A DNA stretch of 32,488 nt from an uncultured Hyphomicrobiales bacterium. GTDB lineage: Bacteria > Pseudomonadota > Alphaproteobacteria > Rhizobiales > Beijerinckiaceae. Each line of letters starts with the position of its first letter. The stretch's first letter is position 1. The notes beneath the pieces are model-generated. The model saw only the letters and a list, made by a program, of their open reading frames with translations. It searched no databases and was not told where the DNA came from. Of this stretch, positions 23,393-32,053 are shown piece by piece. The DNA is taken from positions 1-32,488 of the forward strand of contig CAIUPE010000027.1 of the NCBI GenBank assembly GCA_903900975.1. Reading direction: 5' to 3'. Position numbers and translations under genes: made by a program.

Positions 23393-25054
23393 TTACATAC
23401 CCAGCGAGGCTCTGTAGAGCTTCAATTGGTTTTCACGACCAACCTGATCGGTCAGCTTTTCCCAAGCTGCGGCAATCGAGTCAGCCCCTTGCTGTGCTGT
23501 CATTTTGCCAGCGAAGACCTTCGCCAATTCATCTTCTGCTACGCTATAATATTGGAAGATGCCCGGAATACGAGGCTCAATGGCGCGGTTAGGGTGGTTG
23601 TAAGACCCAAACTGCGATTTGAGATATGACGTAATGTAATCCTTATTGTAGCCGGCACCCGTCCATTCCGCGATATCGGCATGGCTGTTGCGATGGACTT
23701 GGAAGCCCGACGGATACATAACGGTCCAGAGCGAAAGGTCCTTGCCGCCAAGATGCGCTGCCGCTGACCATGCGGCCTTCTGCTTTTTTGGATCGGCATC
23801 AACACGTGCCATGACATACACACCCCAGCCAAGATAGGCGCAATTTGGGGAGTAATTCGGGCCACTAGCGAGTTTTTCCCACTTGCTGGTCTTATAATTA
23901 TACACTTCGTCGGAGCCTGGAAGAATGTCGAACCCGACATCATTGCCGATTACCGAGGTATCGCTTGTATTGGCCATTTGGCCAACGTCACCCCACCAGG
24001 AGAGCATCGAGCCTGTACCAGCAAGGAACTGCTGGAAGGCAGTCGTGCCCGGATCGGCATTGAGCTGATCGGCAGGCTCGGATGGCAGGCTGTCAATCAC
24101 GTCTTGGATCGCACGAACCCAACCCGGATTGTTGACGAGCGGCTTCATGTTTTCTGGATCAAACAACCATGCCTTGTTGTCCGGATGCTTCACATAAGCG
24201 GTTGCACGATCTTCGAGGAAGTAGAAGCCGAAACCGCCCCAGCCCTTTGCCGGATCGAGATAACCAATGGCGTCCTGGCCCTTGATTTTCTTGCCCTTCA
24301 AAAATTTGGTGACTTCATTGACCTTCTGCCAGGTTTTTGGCACAGCCCACTCGCCCTGATGGCCTTCGGCCTTCCACGCTTTGGCGAGGTCGGCATCCGA
24401 GAAGTAATCGGTACGGTAGTTGAAGTTGTGGCAATCGCCATCGATGGTGACGCGGTATTGCTTGCCATCCCACGTGCCGACCGGGGGCTTCAGATAATCG
24501 GAATAATCTTCGATATCGATCTGCTTCTTGACCCAATCCGGCATGACGGATGCAAGGCCTTTGCCGCACACATCGCCCTCGAAAGGCGCGCCCATTTCGA
24601 GGATATCAAAATCGACCGTCTTGGTCGCAATCGACTGCTGCAGGCGAGCATTATAATCGGCCTGTGCCAGATCGATCCAGTTGATTTTCGCGCCCGTGTA
24701 GGCTTCCCATGGCTTTAAGAAGCCACGGAACAGCATATTATGGAGGTTCTGGTTGTTTAGTCCCATAAAGCTCAACTCGACGCCCTTGAACTCGCCAGGC
24801 TTGACGGAAGCCTTGGTGGCCTCAAGGCACATCTCGCCTACCTTCTGCCAATCGGCATCCGTTGGCGAGCCCTTGCCGACGCCCGGAATTTTCAGGATTT
24901 CCGCGCGCAGGCTTTTGGAATCGGCCAGAGCCGAACTGGAAAAGCCGCCCAAGCCCGTGGTGGCTGACAATGCGGCGACGCCGGCAGCGCCCTTCAACAG
25001 GTTACGCCGATCGGTCTTGATGCCAAAAATAGAATTGTATTGTTCAGTCTTCAT
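23393..25054 (-). CDS. Extracellular solute-binding protein, twin-arginine signal (family 1)
   Basis: 553 residues, longer than MalE-type proteins (about 400). The N terminus has a twin-arginine signal: TDRRNLLKG with R16-R17, a hydrophobic AAGVAALSATTGLGGF, and a cleavage site after SALA (about residue 44). Tat export would let the protein fold in the cytoplasm. The mature part shows the extracellular solute-binding pattern: LKPWEAYTGAKINWIDL, DILEMGAPFEGDVCGKGL, FNYRTDYFSDADL with a Trp/Tyr-rich sugar-binding cleft (WGGFGFYFLED, GWGVYVMARV). It captures the substrate for the MalF/MalG-type permeases. First gene of the minus-strand operon; good GGGGAGG before the ATG. Large size may mean an oligosaccharide or a bulky glycoconjugate as ligand, but this is inference. 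Confidence 0.9.
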   Translation of the reverse strand: MKTEQYNSIFGIKTDRRNLLKGAAGVAALSATTGLGGFSSSALADSKSLRAEILKIPGVGKGSPTDADWQKVGEMCLEATKASVKPGEFKGVELSFMGLNNQNLHNMLFRGFLKPWEAYTGAKINWIDLAQADYNARLQQSIATKTVDFDILEMGAPFEGDVCGKGLASVMPDWVKKQIDIEDYSDYLKPPVGTWDGKQYRVTIDGDCHNFNYRTDYFSDADLAKAWKAEGHQGEWAVPKTWQKVNEVTKFLKGKKIKGQDAIGYLDPAKGWGGFGFYFLEDRATAYVKHPDNKAWLFDPENMKPLVNNPGWVRAIQDVIDSLPSEPADQLNADPGTTAFQQFLAGTGSMLSWWGDVGQMANTSDTSVIGNDVGFDILPGSDEVYNYKTSKWEKLASGPNYSPNCAYLGWGVYVMARVDADPKKQKAAWSAAAHLGGKDLSLWTVMYPSGFQVHRNSHADIAEWTGAGYNKDYITSYLKSQFGSYNHPNRAIEPRIPGIFQYYSVAEDELAKVFAGKMTAQQGADSIAAAWEKLTDQVGRENQLKLYRASLGM

Positions 25055-25395
25055 TGCAGAACCTCCCCGATTTTTACCGCGTCTTAAGACACGCTGTTCA
25101 ACGAAGCTACCTCACGCGGAAACGCTGTCAATGGGGGGTAATAACTTTAGCCATTTTATGAAAATGCCAAAAATCATTTAATTTTCTAGTATTTTTCAAT
25201 GATATTGCTACCGCCTTGGCTATAAACTTCACTTTTTTTGATTTTTTCGTAAATTTATTTTTGTTGCGATAATTTTTTGTGTGATCCTAGGGCGATTGAA
25301 ATGGAGTAGGCTTGGGCGGCTGAAGGAGCGCAAGCCGAAGGCAAGTTAAAACGCAACAGAGTTATCCGTTAATTGACCAAGGGGAGTGCCATTAC
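25055..25395. promoter_or_regulatory. Divergent control region between binding-protein operon and SIS gene
   Basis: 341 bases without a gene, AT-rich in the middle (about 25140-25290). It contains the palindrome at 25081-25090 near the binding-protein start. It must hold promoters for the minus-strand operon and for the SIS gene, but I could not place -35/-10 pairs with confidence. The divergent layout suggests common control. Confidence 0.45.
25081..25090. promoter_or_regulatory. 10-bp palindrome before the binding-protein gene
   Basis: GTCTTAAGAC is a perfect palindrome whose flanks extend it imperfectly (GCG to the left, ACGC to the right of it on the plus strand). It is 27 bases upstream of the ATG at 25054, in the untranslated leader or just after the promoter, a usual place for a repressor site. 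Its sequence differs from the palindrome at 14030-14045, so a different regulator would be implied. Confidence 0.3.
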
Positions 25396-25950
25396 ATGAC
25401 ATCACTCTATCAAACAGCACTCGACGAGTTGGCATTGACGTTTAAAAAATTGAACGACAACGAGGTTGACCATGCCTTGGATATTTTGGTTGGGGCAAAA
25501 AAAATTGTCGTATTCGGATGTGGTCGCGAGCGGCTTCAGATGATGGGCTTTGCTATGCGCCTGTTTCACATGGGGCTGGCTGTTTCCGTTGTCGCCGATA
25601 TGACGACGCCTCCGGTCGGTGAAGGAGATCTGTTTTTGGCGTCCGTTGGCCCCGGTGATTTGCCGACGGCTCAAGCTTTGCTTGACGTGGCCAGGAAGGC
25701 AGGCGCCACAACCATTGTTTTCACAGCCCAGCCGGATGGAATAGCGTCCCATTTTGCCGATTTTGTCCTTACCATTCCAGCGCAAACCATGGCCAACGAT
25801 CTGTCCGGTCGCCAAACATCGGTTCTGCCCATGGGGTCGCTCTACGAGGGCGCCCTGTTTATCTTGTTTGAGGTTATGGTATTGAAATTGATAGATAAAT
25901 TGAAGATTAGCGCGGATTTCATGCGCTCAAATCATACCAATTTGGAGTAA
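25396..25950 (+). CDS. SIS-domain sugar-phosphate isomerase, 6-phospho-3-hexuloisomerase-like
   Basis: 184 residues, one SIS domain, the size of archaeal/methylotroph PHI (HxlB). Family landmarks: VVFGCGRERLQMMGFAMRLFH with His58, AQTMANDL-type strand LTIPAQT, and the C-terminal SVLPMGSLYEGALFILFE with Glu151; His and Glu at these places are the proposed catalytic pair in PHI. The usual Ser-Gly-Ser-Gly-Glu-Thr phosphate loop is replaced by SVGPGDLPTA, so the substrate may differ. PHI isomerises 3-hexulose 6-phosphate to fructose 6-phosphate and normally works with hexulose-phosphate synthase, which is not in this window. Divergent from the binding-protein operon, it probably processes a phosphosugar from that pathway. 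GGGGAG precedes the ATG. Its stop touches the convergent stop of the next gene. Confidence 0.8.
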   Translation: MTSLYQTALDELALTFKKLNDNEVDHALDILVGAKKIVVFGCGRERLQMMGFAMRLFHMGLAVSVVADMTTPPVGEGDLFLASVGPGDLPTAQALLDVARKAGATTIVFTAQPDGIASHFADFVLTIPAQTMANDLSGRQTSVLPMGSLYEGALFILFEVMVLKLIDKLKISADFMRSNHTNLE

Positions 25951-27327
25951 TTATTTTAGGTCTTCCGATGGAAGAACTTTGCCCGGGTTCATGATACCCG
26001 ACGGATCGATCATCTTTTTGATCTGGTTCAATAAGTCATATTTTACGGGATCACTGTGTTCAGCAAGGGCCTCACGCTTTTCGAGGCCGATGCCGTGTTC
26101 GGCTGAAAAAAAGCCTCCCATGGCTTTAAGGTCTTGATAGACCAGTGCGGAAATCTCTTTGTAGCGCGAGGTTATGGGTGATGCCGCATTGACCGTGATG
26201 TGCAGATTGCCGTCGCCCATATGACCAACATAAAAGAGCTTCAAATCGGCGTCGTGGCATTGTAGCCGTTGGCGAAGGGCTTCCAGATAGCTGTTGAGTT
26301 GCGCCAAGGGGACGGACACATCAAACCAAAGACCATCAGGGAAAGCACGATCGACAGCCCAATCTTCCCGAATTTTCCACACGCTGGCCCGTTCGCTCTC
26401 GTTTTTGCATATCAGCGCATCGGTGATATCGCCAACGTCCAATGAAACTTCCAATTCGGCTTCCAACGCGGATTGATCGGTGTATTCGAAAAGGACGCAA
26501 TCGCCCTGCTTTCCGAAAGCGGCAAGTGCCGGGTTGCCATGATCGTCGGCCGAAACCGTGACATGATTGGCACTCATGAGTTCGGCGCGCAGGAGGCGAC
26601 CTTGGGTTAAAGATTCAAGGCGTCGGAAAAAGCGGATGCCGCCGTTACAGTTTGAAAGCGAGACTAGGGCGGTTATCCCATCGGGGGGCAAAGGCGCGAG
26701 GCGGAGGCAAACGCGCGTGACAATGCCGAGGGTTCCCTCGGCGCCAATAAAGAGCTGTTTAACGTCATAGCCACCATTGGCCTTAATCACCTGGGTCAAA
26801 TCGTCCAGGATTCGGCTATCCGGTAACACGACTTCAAGGCCCAAAACCCGTTGCCGCATGGGGCCAAAGCGAAACGCCTCCTGTCCTCCGGCATTTGTTG
26901 CAATCATGCCACCAATCGTAGCCGTACCCCGCGCGCCAAGATCAATGCCGCAGGTCAGCCCGTGCAAACGGACGGCATCTTCCAAGGTCTGCAAAGTGCA
27001 ACCGGCTTCAACAATCGCGGTCTGTGAAAGGGTATCGATTGCAATGATTTTCGTCATCCGATGCATCATCAGGATAACTTGTCCATCCGATGAGCGGGCG
27101 GCGCCTGAAAGTCCCGTACGCCCGCCTTGTGGAACAAGAGCCAACCCATGTTCGCCGCAATAACGCACGGTCTTGACAATATCATCGACGGTACGCGGTA
27201 AAATCGCGAAGCCAGCCGTCAAATTATCTTGGTCGAAACCGCTGTCGAGCGAGGTGAGTGCTTCGCCGGATCGGATGCTCTGATCGCCAACAAGATGCCT
27301 GAGGGCATTTAAATGGACACTCAACAT
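25951..27327 (-). CDS. FAD-linked 2-hydroxyacid dehydrogenase, GlcD/D-lactate dehydrogenase type
   Basis: 458 residues. Residues about 37-175 are the FAD-binding (PCMH) domain: ILPRTVDDIVKTVRYCGEHG, VPQGGRTGLSGAA, and TIGGMIATNAGGQEAFRFG. Residues about 215-452 are the FAD-oxidase C domain, with GHMGDGNLH, SAEHGIGLEKR and DPSGIMNPGKVLP, all conserved in D-lactate, glycolate and D-2-hydroxyglutarate dehydrogenases. It oxidises a D-2-hydroxyacid to the 2-oxoacid and passes electrons to an acceptor such as quinone or flavoprotein. Absence of partner GlcE/GlcF genes argues for a stand-alone D-lactate or D-2-hydroxyglutarate type enzyme. Convergent with the SIS gene; no clear link to the sugar operons beyond position. 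Confidence 0.9.
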   Translation of the reverse strand: MLSVHLNALRHLVGDQSIRSGEALTSLDSGFDQDNLTAGFAILPRTVDDIVKTVRYCGEHGLALVPQGGRTGLSGAARSSDGQVILMMHRMTKIIAIDTLSQTAIVEAGCTLQTLEDAVRLHGLTCGIDLGARGTATIGGMIATNAGGQEAFRFGPMRQRVLGLEVVLPDSRILDDLTQVIKANGGYDVKQLFIGAEGTLGIVTRVCLRLAPLPPDGITALVSLSNCNGGIRFFRRLESLTQGRLLRAELMSANHVTVSADDHGNPALAAFGKQGDCVLFEYTDQSALEAELEVSLDVGDITDALICKNESERASVWKIREDWAVDRAFPDGLWFDVSVPLAQLNSYLEALRQRLQCHDADLKLFYVGHMGDGNLHITVNAASPITSRYKEISALVYQDLKAMGGFFSAEHGIGLEKREALAEHSDPVKYDLLNQIKKMIDPSGIMNPGKVLPSEDLK

Positions 27328-27527
27328 AGGAATAGACGACCTCTGATCGATTGATGGCTAAGCCTAGCACATCAACCCGAAATGGCTATTGGTCTATTCC
27401 ATCTTCCATTTTATCGATCTCAAAGGCCGCCGCTACTCGTCGATTTTCCGTTCATTTTTAACAACGCCCGTATCAACGAGCTCGAGTTCTTCAGCGTCGT
27501 CAATGCCGACGGTCGAGATAATCGAGC

Positions 27528-29486
27528 CTATTTGGCGCGATTCGGATTGTTTCCCTTGTAAGGCTTGGCCGATGGCTTATTCCCCTCAGGAGCATTGGCC
27601 CGAACTGGCGGTTTATCGACAAAGTTCTGCTTTGATTTATCTTTGGCCCAACTTTTTTTAGGCGGAGGAGCATTTTTCGAACGCTCCGCGCGCCATTCGC
27701 TAGCCCGAGGAGGGGAGGAGAGTTTCTCGCCCTTATCGCTACGGATTTTAAAGCCAGGCCCGCCTTCGCTTTTCGACGGTCTATCAAATTTTTTGGGCTC
27801 TGGAACCGTAGATCCTGCCGGCTTAATGGTAACGCCGCGCTCTCCACTGCCATTTCGGGCAATATTGGCAGCAAATTCAGCCATCTTTTTTTCTGCAATT
27901 TCGAATCGTGTTTCGCCCTCAAAAATCTTGATTGAACCGACATCCCGCTTGGTCACATCGCCAGCCTTGCAGATTAAGGGCAAAATCCATTTTGGGTCAG
28001 CGCGGTGCTTTCGTCCGACAGACAGCGTAAACCAACCCGCGCCATTCATATCATCAAAGGACTGCTCGCGTCGGGCCTTATTGCCCCCAAAGCCTCTATC
28101 GCCGCTTGGAATAGGCTCACGGCCTTTGCCGTTTCTGGTCGGAAGGGCGGTATAGGTGATATCCTCAGGAGCTGGGCGATCCTCGAATTGCTGCCGTAAG
28201 TAGGCGGCCGCAAGTTGTTGTGGTGACATTCGGGCCAATAATTCAGCCACAAAATCTGCTTCTGTCGGATCGGGTGGCAAGACAACGCTCGCGGATTGAA
28301 GGATTTGCTCGCGATTACGCGTATCGATTTCCACCGCCGTTGGAGCCCCACGCGTGGTAGCCTCGATATTTGCCATATCGAGCACCCTGAGGGCGACGGA
28401 ATAGCGGCGCACGGGCACGATCAAGACACAAACGCCTTTTCGACCCGCTCGGCCAGTCCGACCCGAGCGATGCAGTAAGATATCCGGCTTTGTCGGAACG
28501 TCGGCATGGATAACGAGATCCAAATTTGGCAAGTCGATACCTCGGGCGGCGACGTCGGTTGCAACGCAAACCCGTGCACGACCATCACGCATTGATTGTA
28601 GGGCGTTGGTCCGTTCGGATTGGGAGAGTTCGCCCGAGAGTGAAACGACCGTGAACCCACGTTCGGCCAACTGTGCCGTTAGATGCTTAACGGCTTCTCG
28701 CGTATGGCAAAAGACAATGGCACTGCCGCTGTTAAAATAGAGCAATGTATTAATGATGGCGCTCTCGCGTTCGTGCGATTGGGCCACGACCATTTGGTAT
28801 TCGATATCCGCGTGCCGTTCGGTCGCCGCAGTAGCCGAAAGCCTCACGGCATCGCGTTGGTACGTCTTGGCCAAGTGGGCGATCGTTTTTGGAACGGTCG
28901 CCGAAAACATCAAGGTACGGCGTTCTTCCGGCATAGCGGCAAGGATAAATTCAAGGTCTTCACGAAAGCCCATATCAAGCATTTCGTCGGCTTCATCCAG
29001 GACCACAGCACGTAGTTCGGTTAAGTCCAGCGAGCCTCGTGTAATGTGGTCGCGTAATCGGCCCGGTGTACCAACGACAATATGGGCACCGCCTTCAAGG
29101 GCTCGCCGTTCAATACGCATTTCCATGCCGCCGACGCATGAGGTGGTCGTTACCCGAGCGTCCGCATAGAGCCAGCCGAGTTCCCGCTGAACTTGCAACG
29201 CTAGTTCACGCGTTGGAGCGATAATCAATCCCAAAGGCCGCCCTCGGGGAGGAAAATTAACCGCATCGCCGAGAAGGGTTGGCGCGATAGCCAAGCCAAA
29301 AGCCACGGTCTTACCTGAACCGGTTTGGGCCGAGACCAAAAGGTCATTTCCCTCTGCATCCTCTCCGAGAACGGCCATTTGGACAGGCGTTAGCTGGTCA
29401 TAGCCTTGCTTAGCGAGGGCTGAAGCCAATGCGGGATGGATTTTGGCCAAGGCGGCGGAAGGCGTAGTATCGGAAGTCGACGTCAT
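27528..29486 (-). CDS. DEAD-box RNA helicase with DbpA/CsdA-type RNA-binding domain
   Basis: 652 residues. RecA-like domain 1: Q-motif (Y-x-x-L-T-P-V-Q at about 29-36), motif I AQTGSGKT at 53-60, Ia PTRELALQ, Ib TPGRLRDH, motif II DEAD at 164-167, motif III SAT. Domain 2: motif V VATDVAARGIDLPN and motif VI HRSGRTGRAGR. Residues about 477-545 (GWFTLSVGRKHRADPKWILPL, then GSIKIFEGETRFEIA) are a DbpA/CsdA-type RRM that in DbpA binds 23S rRNA. A 100-residue Lys/Arg/Pro/Ser-rich tail ends the protein and probably adds non-specific RNA binding. Likely roles are ribosome assembly and mRNA turnover, often cold-related. Housekeeping type; its end marks the edge of the sugar region. Confidence 0.95.
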   Translation of the reverse strand: MTSTSDTTPSAALAKIHPALASALAKQGYDQLTPVQMAVLGEDAEGNDLLVSAQTGSGKTVAFGLAIAPTLLGDAVNFPPRGRPLGLIIAPTRELALQVQRELGWLYADARVTTTSCVGGMEMRIERRALEGGAHIVVGTPGRLRDHITRGSLDLTELRAVVLDEADEMLDMGFREDLEFILAAMPEERRTLMFSATVPKTIAHLAKTYQRDAVRLSATAATERHADIEYQMVVAQSHERESAIINTLLYFNSGSAIVFCHTREAVKHLTAQLAERGFTVVSLSGELSQSERTNALQSMRDGRARVCVATDVAARGIDLPNLDLVIHADVPTKPDILLHRSGRTGRAGRKGVCVLIVPVRRYSVALRVLDMANIEATTRGAPTAVEIDTRNREQILQSASVVLPPDPTEADFVAELLARMSPQQLAAAYLRQQFEDRPAPEDITYTALPTRNGKGREPIPSGDRGFGGNKARREQSFDDMNGAGWFTLSVGRKHRADPKWILPLICKAGDVTKRDVGSIKIFEGETRFEIAEKKMAEFAANIARNGSGERGVTIKPAGSTVPEPKKFDRPSKSEGGPGFKIRSDKGEKLSSPPRASEWRAERSKNAPPPKKSWAKDKSKQNFVDKPPVRANAPEGNKPSAKPYKGNNPNRAK

Positions 29487-29866
29487 TAAAAGTTCAGCCT
29501 TAAGGTGTGCGCAAATATTTTGCGTTTCAGGGTCGCATAGTTTTAGGATGTCATACGCGCCAGCCAGATTGACAAGGCACAGTTCCTATCGCCCCTCGTT
29601 CCGAGCGTTTAGGGTCATTTAGCAGGCCTTCGTTAAAACTTCCATGATCCATTGGTAAAATGAAGAGATTTTGTTTTGGCCGCGTAAATTAAGTTCCAAA
29701 TTCATCTAGCCCATAAACGATAGTCGAATTATTCTGAGTGATCACGATATTGCCACACTAAGGCTTAAACTTGGACTATAGAGAGGGTATAGTTTGGCGC
29801 TGCCTAGCCGTAATTAGATGCAGCTTGGTCGAATGCTAGGATCCCTTTGGATCGAGGTGAGTTGTG
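29487..29866. promoter_or_regulatory. Divergent intergenic region, helicase to PKD protein
   Basis: 380 bases with no gene I can support. A weak promoter-like pair for the plus-strand gene is TTAAAC (29765-29770) and TATAGT (29788-29793), 17 bases apart, about 75 bases before the start at 29867. The left half is the leader of the helicase gene. No repeat or palindrome stands out. Confidence 0.35.
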
Positions 29867-32053
29867 ATGCGTATCTCAATGATTATAAGGGTTTCAGTGC
29901 TGTTCGGGGTGCTCCTGATCGGCGGTATTGTCGGCTATCCGGCGATCGCTCAATCGTTCAAGGATGCGGGAAATGCCACGGATGTGATCAATCCGTATTC
30001 GCCTCGCTTTGGTCATCCCTATCGGCGAGGGGTCGTTCCGACCCGCGAAGTGCATGAACAAATGAAATCTTGGTCGTTGGCCCATCATCCCGACCATCGC
30101 CTTGTGGTTACGGGGAAAGCGCCAAGTGAATTTGCTGCACATCTAAAGGCCGCGGCTTCGTCTGGCTCTGAAGTCCTCTCTTACGGTGGGGGAGTGGATT
30201 CGATCGGTGTGACCAGTGGTGTGCCGAAGGTCTATGTTGTCTTTTGGGGTACCCAATGGGGCACCGCAACAACGGCTTCAAACGGAATTATGTCATTTTC
30301 CGGCGATCGTAAGGGCGCTGCGCCTTACATGCAAAATTGGATCAGGGGGCTTGGGACGAATAATGAGGCTTGGTCCGGCGTGATGACGCAATATTGCGAT
30401 GGCCCAAGTGTCGCCTATGGGGCAACGTCTTGTCCCACGGGCGCATCGCATATCGGCTATCCGGGTGGCGCAGCTTTGGGTGGCGCGCTTGCGGGTGTTT
30501 GGTATGATCATTCGGGTGCGGCCCCGTCTAGTGCGACGGGCTATCAAATAGCGCAAGAGGCCGTGAAAGCAGCAGCGTATTTTGGCAACACGACATCTGC
30601 CTCCAATCGCTATGCGCAATATATCATTATGTCCCCGACAGGAACGAACCCAGATGGGTATAAAACGGGCGGCTTCTGTGCATGGCATGATTGGAATGGG
30701 GATACGACACTAACTGGCGGTGCAGCACCATCGTCCTACGGTGATATTGCTTTCACCAACATGCCTTACGTAGCTGATGCGGGTTCAAGCTGCGGCGCGA
30801 ATTTTGTTAGTTCCGCCCTTGACGGATTTTCGATTGTCGGGGGGCATGAATACGCCGAGACGATCACGGATCAAAATCCATCTGGGGGATGGATCAATCT
30901 TACAAATTCAAGCTTCAATGGTGAGGAAAATGGTGACGAATGTGCCTGGATCAGTTCAGGGCAAGGCGCTTCGGCGCGGGTAGCTATGACAACAGGATCG
31001 TTTGCCATGCAAAGTACCTGGTCGAACGATACCAATCGCTGCGATATTTCCCATTCGATTATCACGGGATCAGGCGGTGCACCTTCTGCCAATTTCACCT
31101 TCAGCGTGACCGGTCTTTCGGTGAGCTTTACCGATCAATCGATCGATAATGGGGGCAGCATTGGCGCTTATGCCTGGAATTTTGGCGATGGTTCGTCTGC
31201 GTCGACGGCCAACCCAACACACGCGTATGCGAGTGTAGGCACTTACACGGTTACCGAAACCGTCACAGACCTATTGAACAGCGCGACGAGCACTAAGACC
31301 TTACAGGTAACGGTGAGTCAGAGTGGTGGAATCGTTACGGCGAGCTACACCTATCTGACCAATGGTTTGACGGTTACCTTCAAGGACGCATCAACGGATG
31401 TCGGTGGTTCGATCTCGACCTATAGCTGGAGCTTTGGGGACAACACGACGTCGACCTCAGCTAACCCGTCCCACACCTATGCGAGGTCGGGAACCTACAC
31501 GGTCACCGAGACCGTGCGAGACAGTGTGAGTGCAAGTTCAAATTCCTATAGTCAATCTGTGACGATCACTTCCGCAAGTAATCCGATTGAAAACGGTGGG
31601 TTTGAGGCCGGAACAACGACTTCACCTTGGGTGATGACCTCAGGCGTAATTTGTAGCAATTCGACGTGCAGTGGCGTTACCGCCCACTCCGGAAATTGGT
31701 TCGCTTGGCTTAATGGCTACGGGACCACCCATGTCGATACCGTCGATCAAACGATTACCCTTCCAGCCGGAAAAAGGACAGCCACGCTTTCATTTTACTT
31801 GCATATTGATACACAGGAAATGGGCACCCGTGCCTATGACACGTTGGCCGTGCAGGTCTTGAATACGTCGGGAACGGTATTGGGTACACTCGCAACCTAT
31901 TCGAACGTGAACGCGGCAACGGGCTATGCTCTTAAAAGTCTCTCGATGAATGGCTATATCGGTAAAACGGTCAAACTACGGTTCAAGGGGTCCGAAGATG
32001 CTTCACTCGCGACTTCCTTCATTATCGATGACGTCTCGATGGTGGTCCAGTAA
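29867..32053 (+). CDS. Secreted HExxE metalloprotease-like protein with two PKD domains
   Basis: 728 residues from the ATG at 29867, with GAGGTGAG just upstream (a GTG one codon earlier is less well spaced). Sec signal peptide 1-28 (cleavage after AIA, before QSF). Residues about 105-400: an extracellular domain with KVYVVFWGTQWG, six or more Cys suited to disulphides, and GGHEYAETITDQ (H327, E328, E331) followed by GGWIN and NGDECAW. The HE-x-x-E and the D-x-C-A-W tail resemble zinc-dependent secreted families, also those annotated with plant EXORDIUM-like proteins; protease activity is inference. PKD repeats at about 407-483 and 491-568 (YAWNFGDGSS, YSWSFGDNTT; each ends in TYTVTETV). C-terminal 572-728 looks like a jelly-roll carbohydrate-binding module (NGGFEAGTTTSPW). 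Likely acts on extracellular protein or polysaccharide-bound material. Confidence 0.8.
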   Translation: MRISMIIRVSVLFGVLLIGGIVGYPAIAQSFKDAGNATDVINPYSPRFGHPYRRGVVPTREVHEQMKSWSLAHHPDHRLVVTGKAPSEFAAHLKAAASSGSEVLSYGGGVDSIGVTSGVPKVYVVFWGTQWGTATTASNGIMSFSGDRKGAAPYMQNWIRGLGTNNEAWSGVMTQYCDGPSVAYGATSCPTGASHIGYPGGAALGGALAGVWYDHSGAAPSSATGYQIAQEAVKAAAYFGNTTSASNRYAQYIIMSPTGTNPDGYKTGGFCAWHDWNGDTTLTGGAAPSSYGDIAFTNMPYVADAGSSCGANFVSSALDGFSIVGGHEYAETITDQNPSGGWINLTNSSFNGEENGDECAWISSGQGASARVAMTTGSFAMQSTWSNDTNRCDISHSIITGSGGAPSANFTFSVTGLSVSFTDQSIDNGGSIGAYAWNFGDGSSASTANPTHAYASVGTYTVTETVTDLLNSATSTKTLQVTVSQSGGIVTASYTYLTNGLTVTFKDASTDVGGSISTYSWSFGDNTTSTSANPSHTYARSGTYTVTETVRDSVSASSNSYSQSVTITSASNPIENGGFEAGTTTSPWVMTSGVICSNSTCSGVTAHSGNWFAWLNGYGTTHVDTVDQTITLPAGKRTATLSFYLHIDTQEMGTRAYDTLAVQVLNTSGTVLGTLATYSNVNAATGYALKSLSMNGYIGKTVKLRFKGSEDASLATSFIIDDVSMVVQ

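Noticed and set aside
27328-27527. Short minus-strand frame after the helicase stop (Glu/Asp-rich peptide, about 27 residues)
   Set aside because: It has no start codon with a ribosome-binding site and is too short to judge; it may be a remnant but I cannot support it.
27565-28155. 196-codon plus-strand frame opposite the helicase C terminus
   Set aside because: It mirrors the repetitive Lys/Pro/Ser-rich tail, which leaves the antisense strand open by composition alone.
29743-29750. A partial match to the fucU-region palindrome (TGATCA core) upstream of the PKD gene
   Set aside because: Only the 8-base centre is shared, which is expected by chance, and no sugar gene is nearby.
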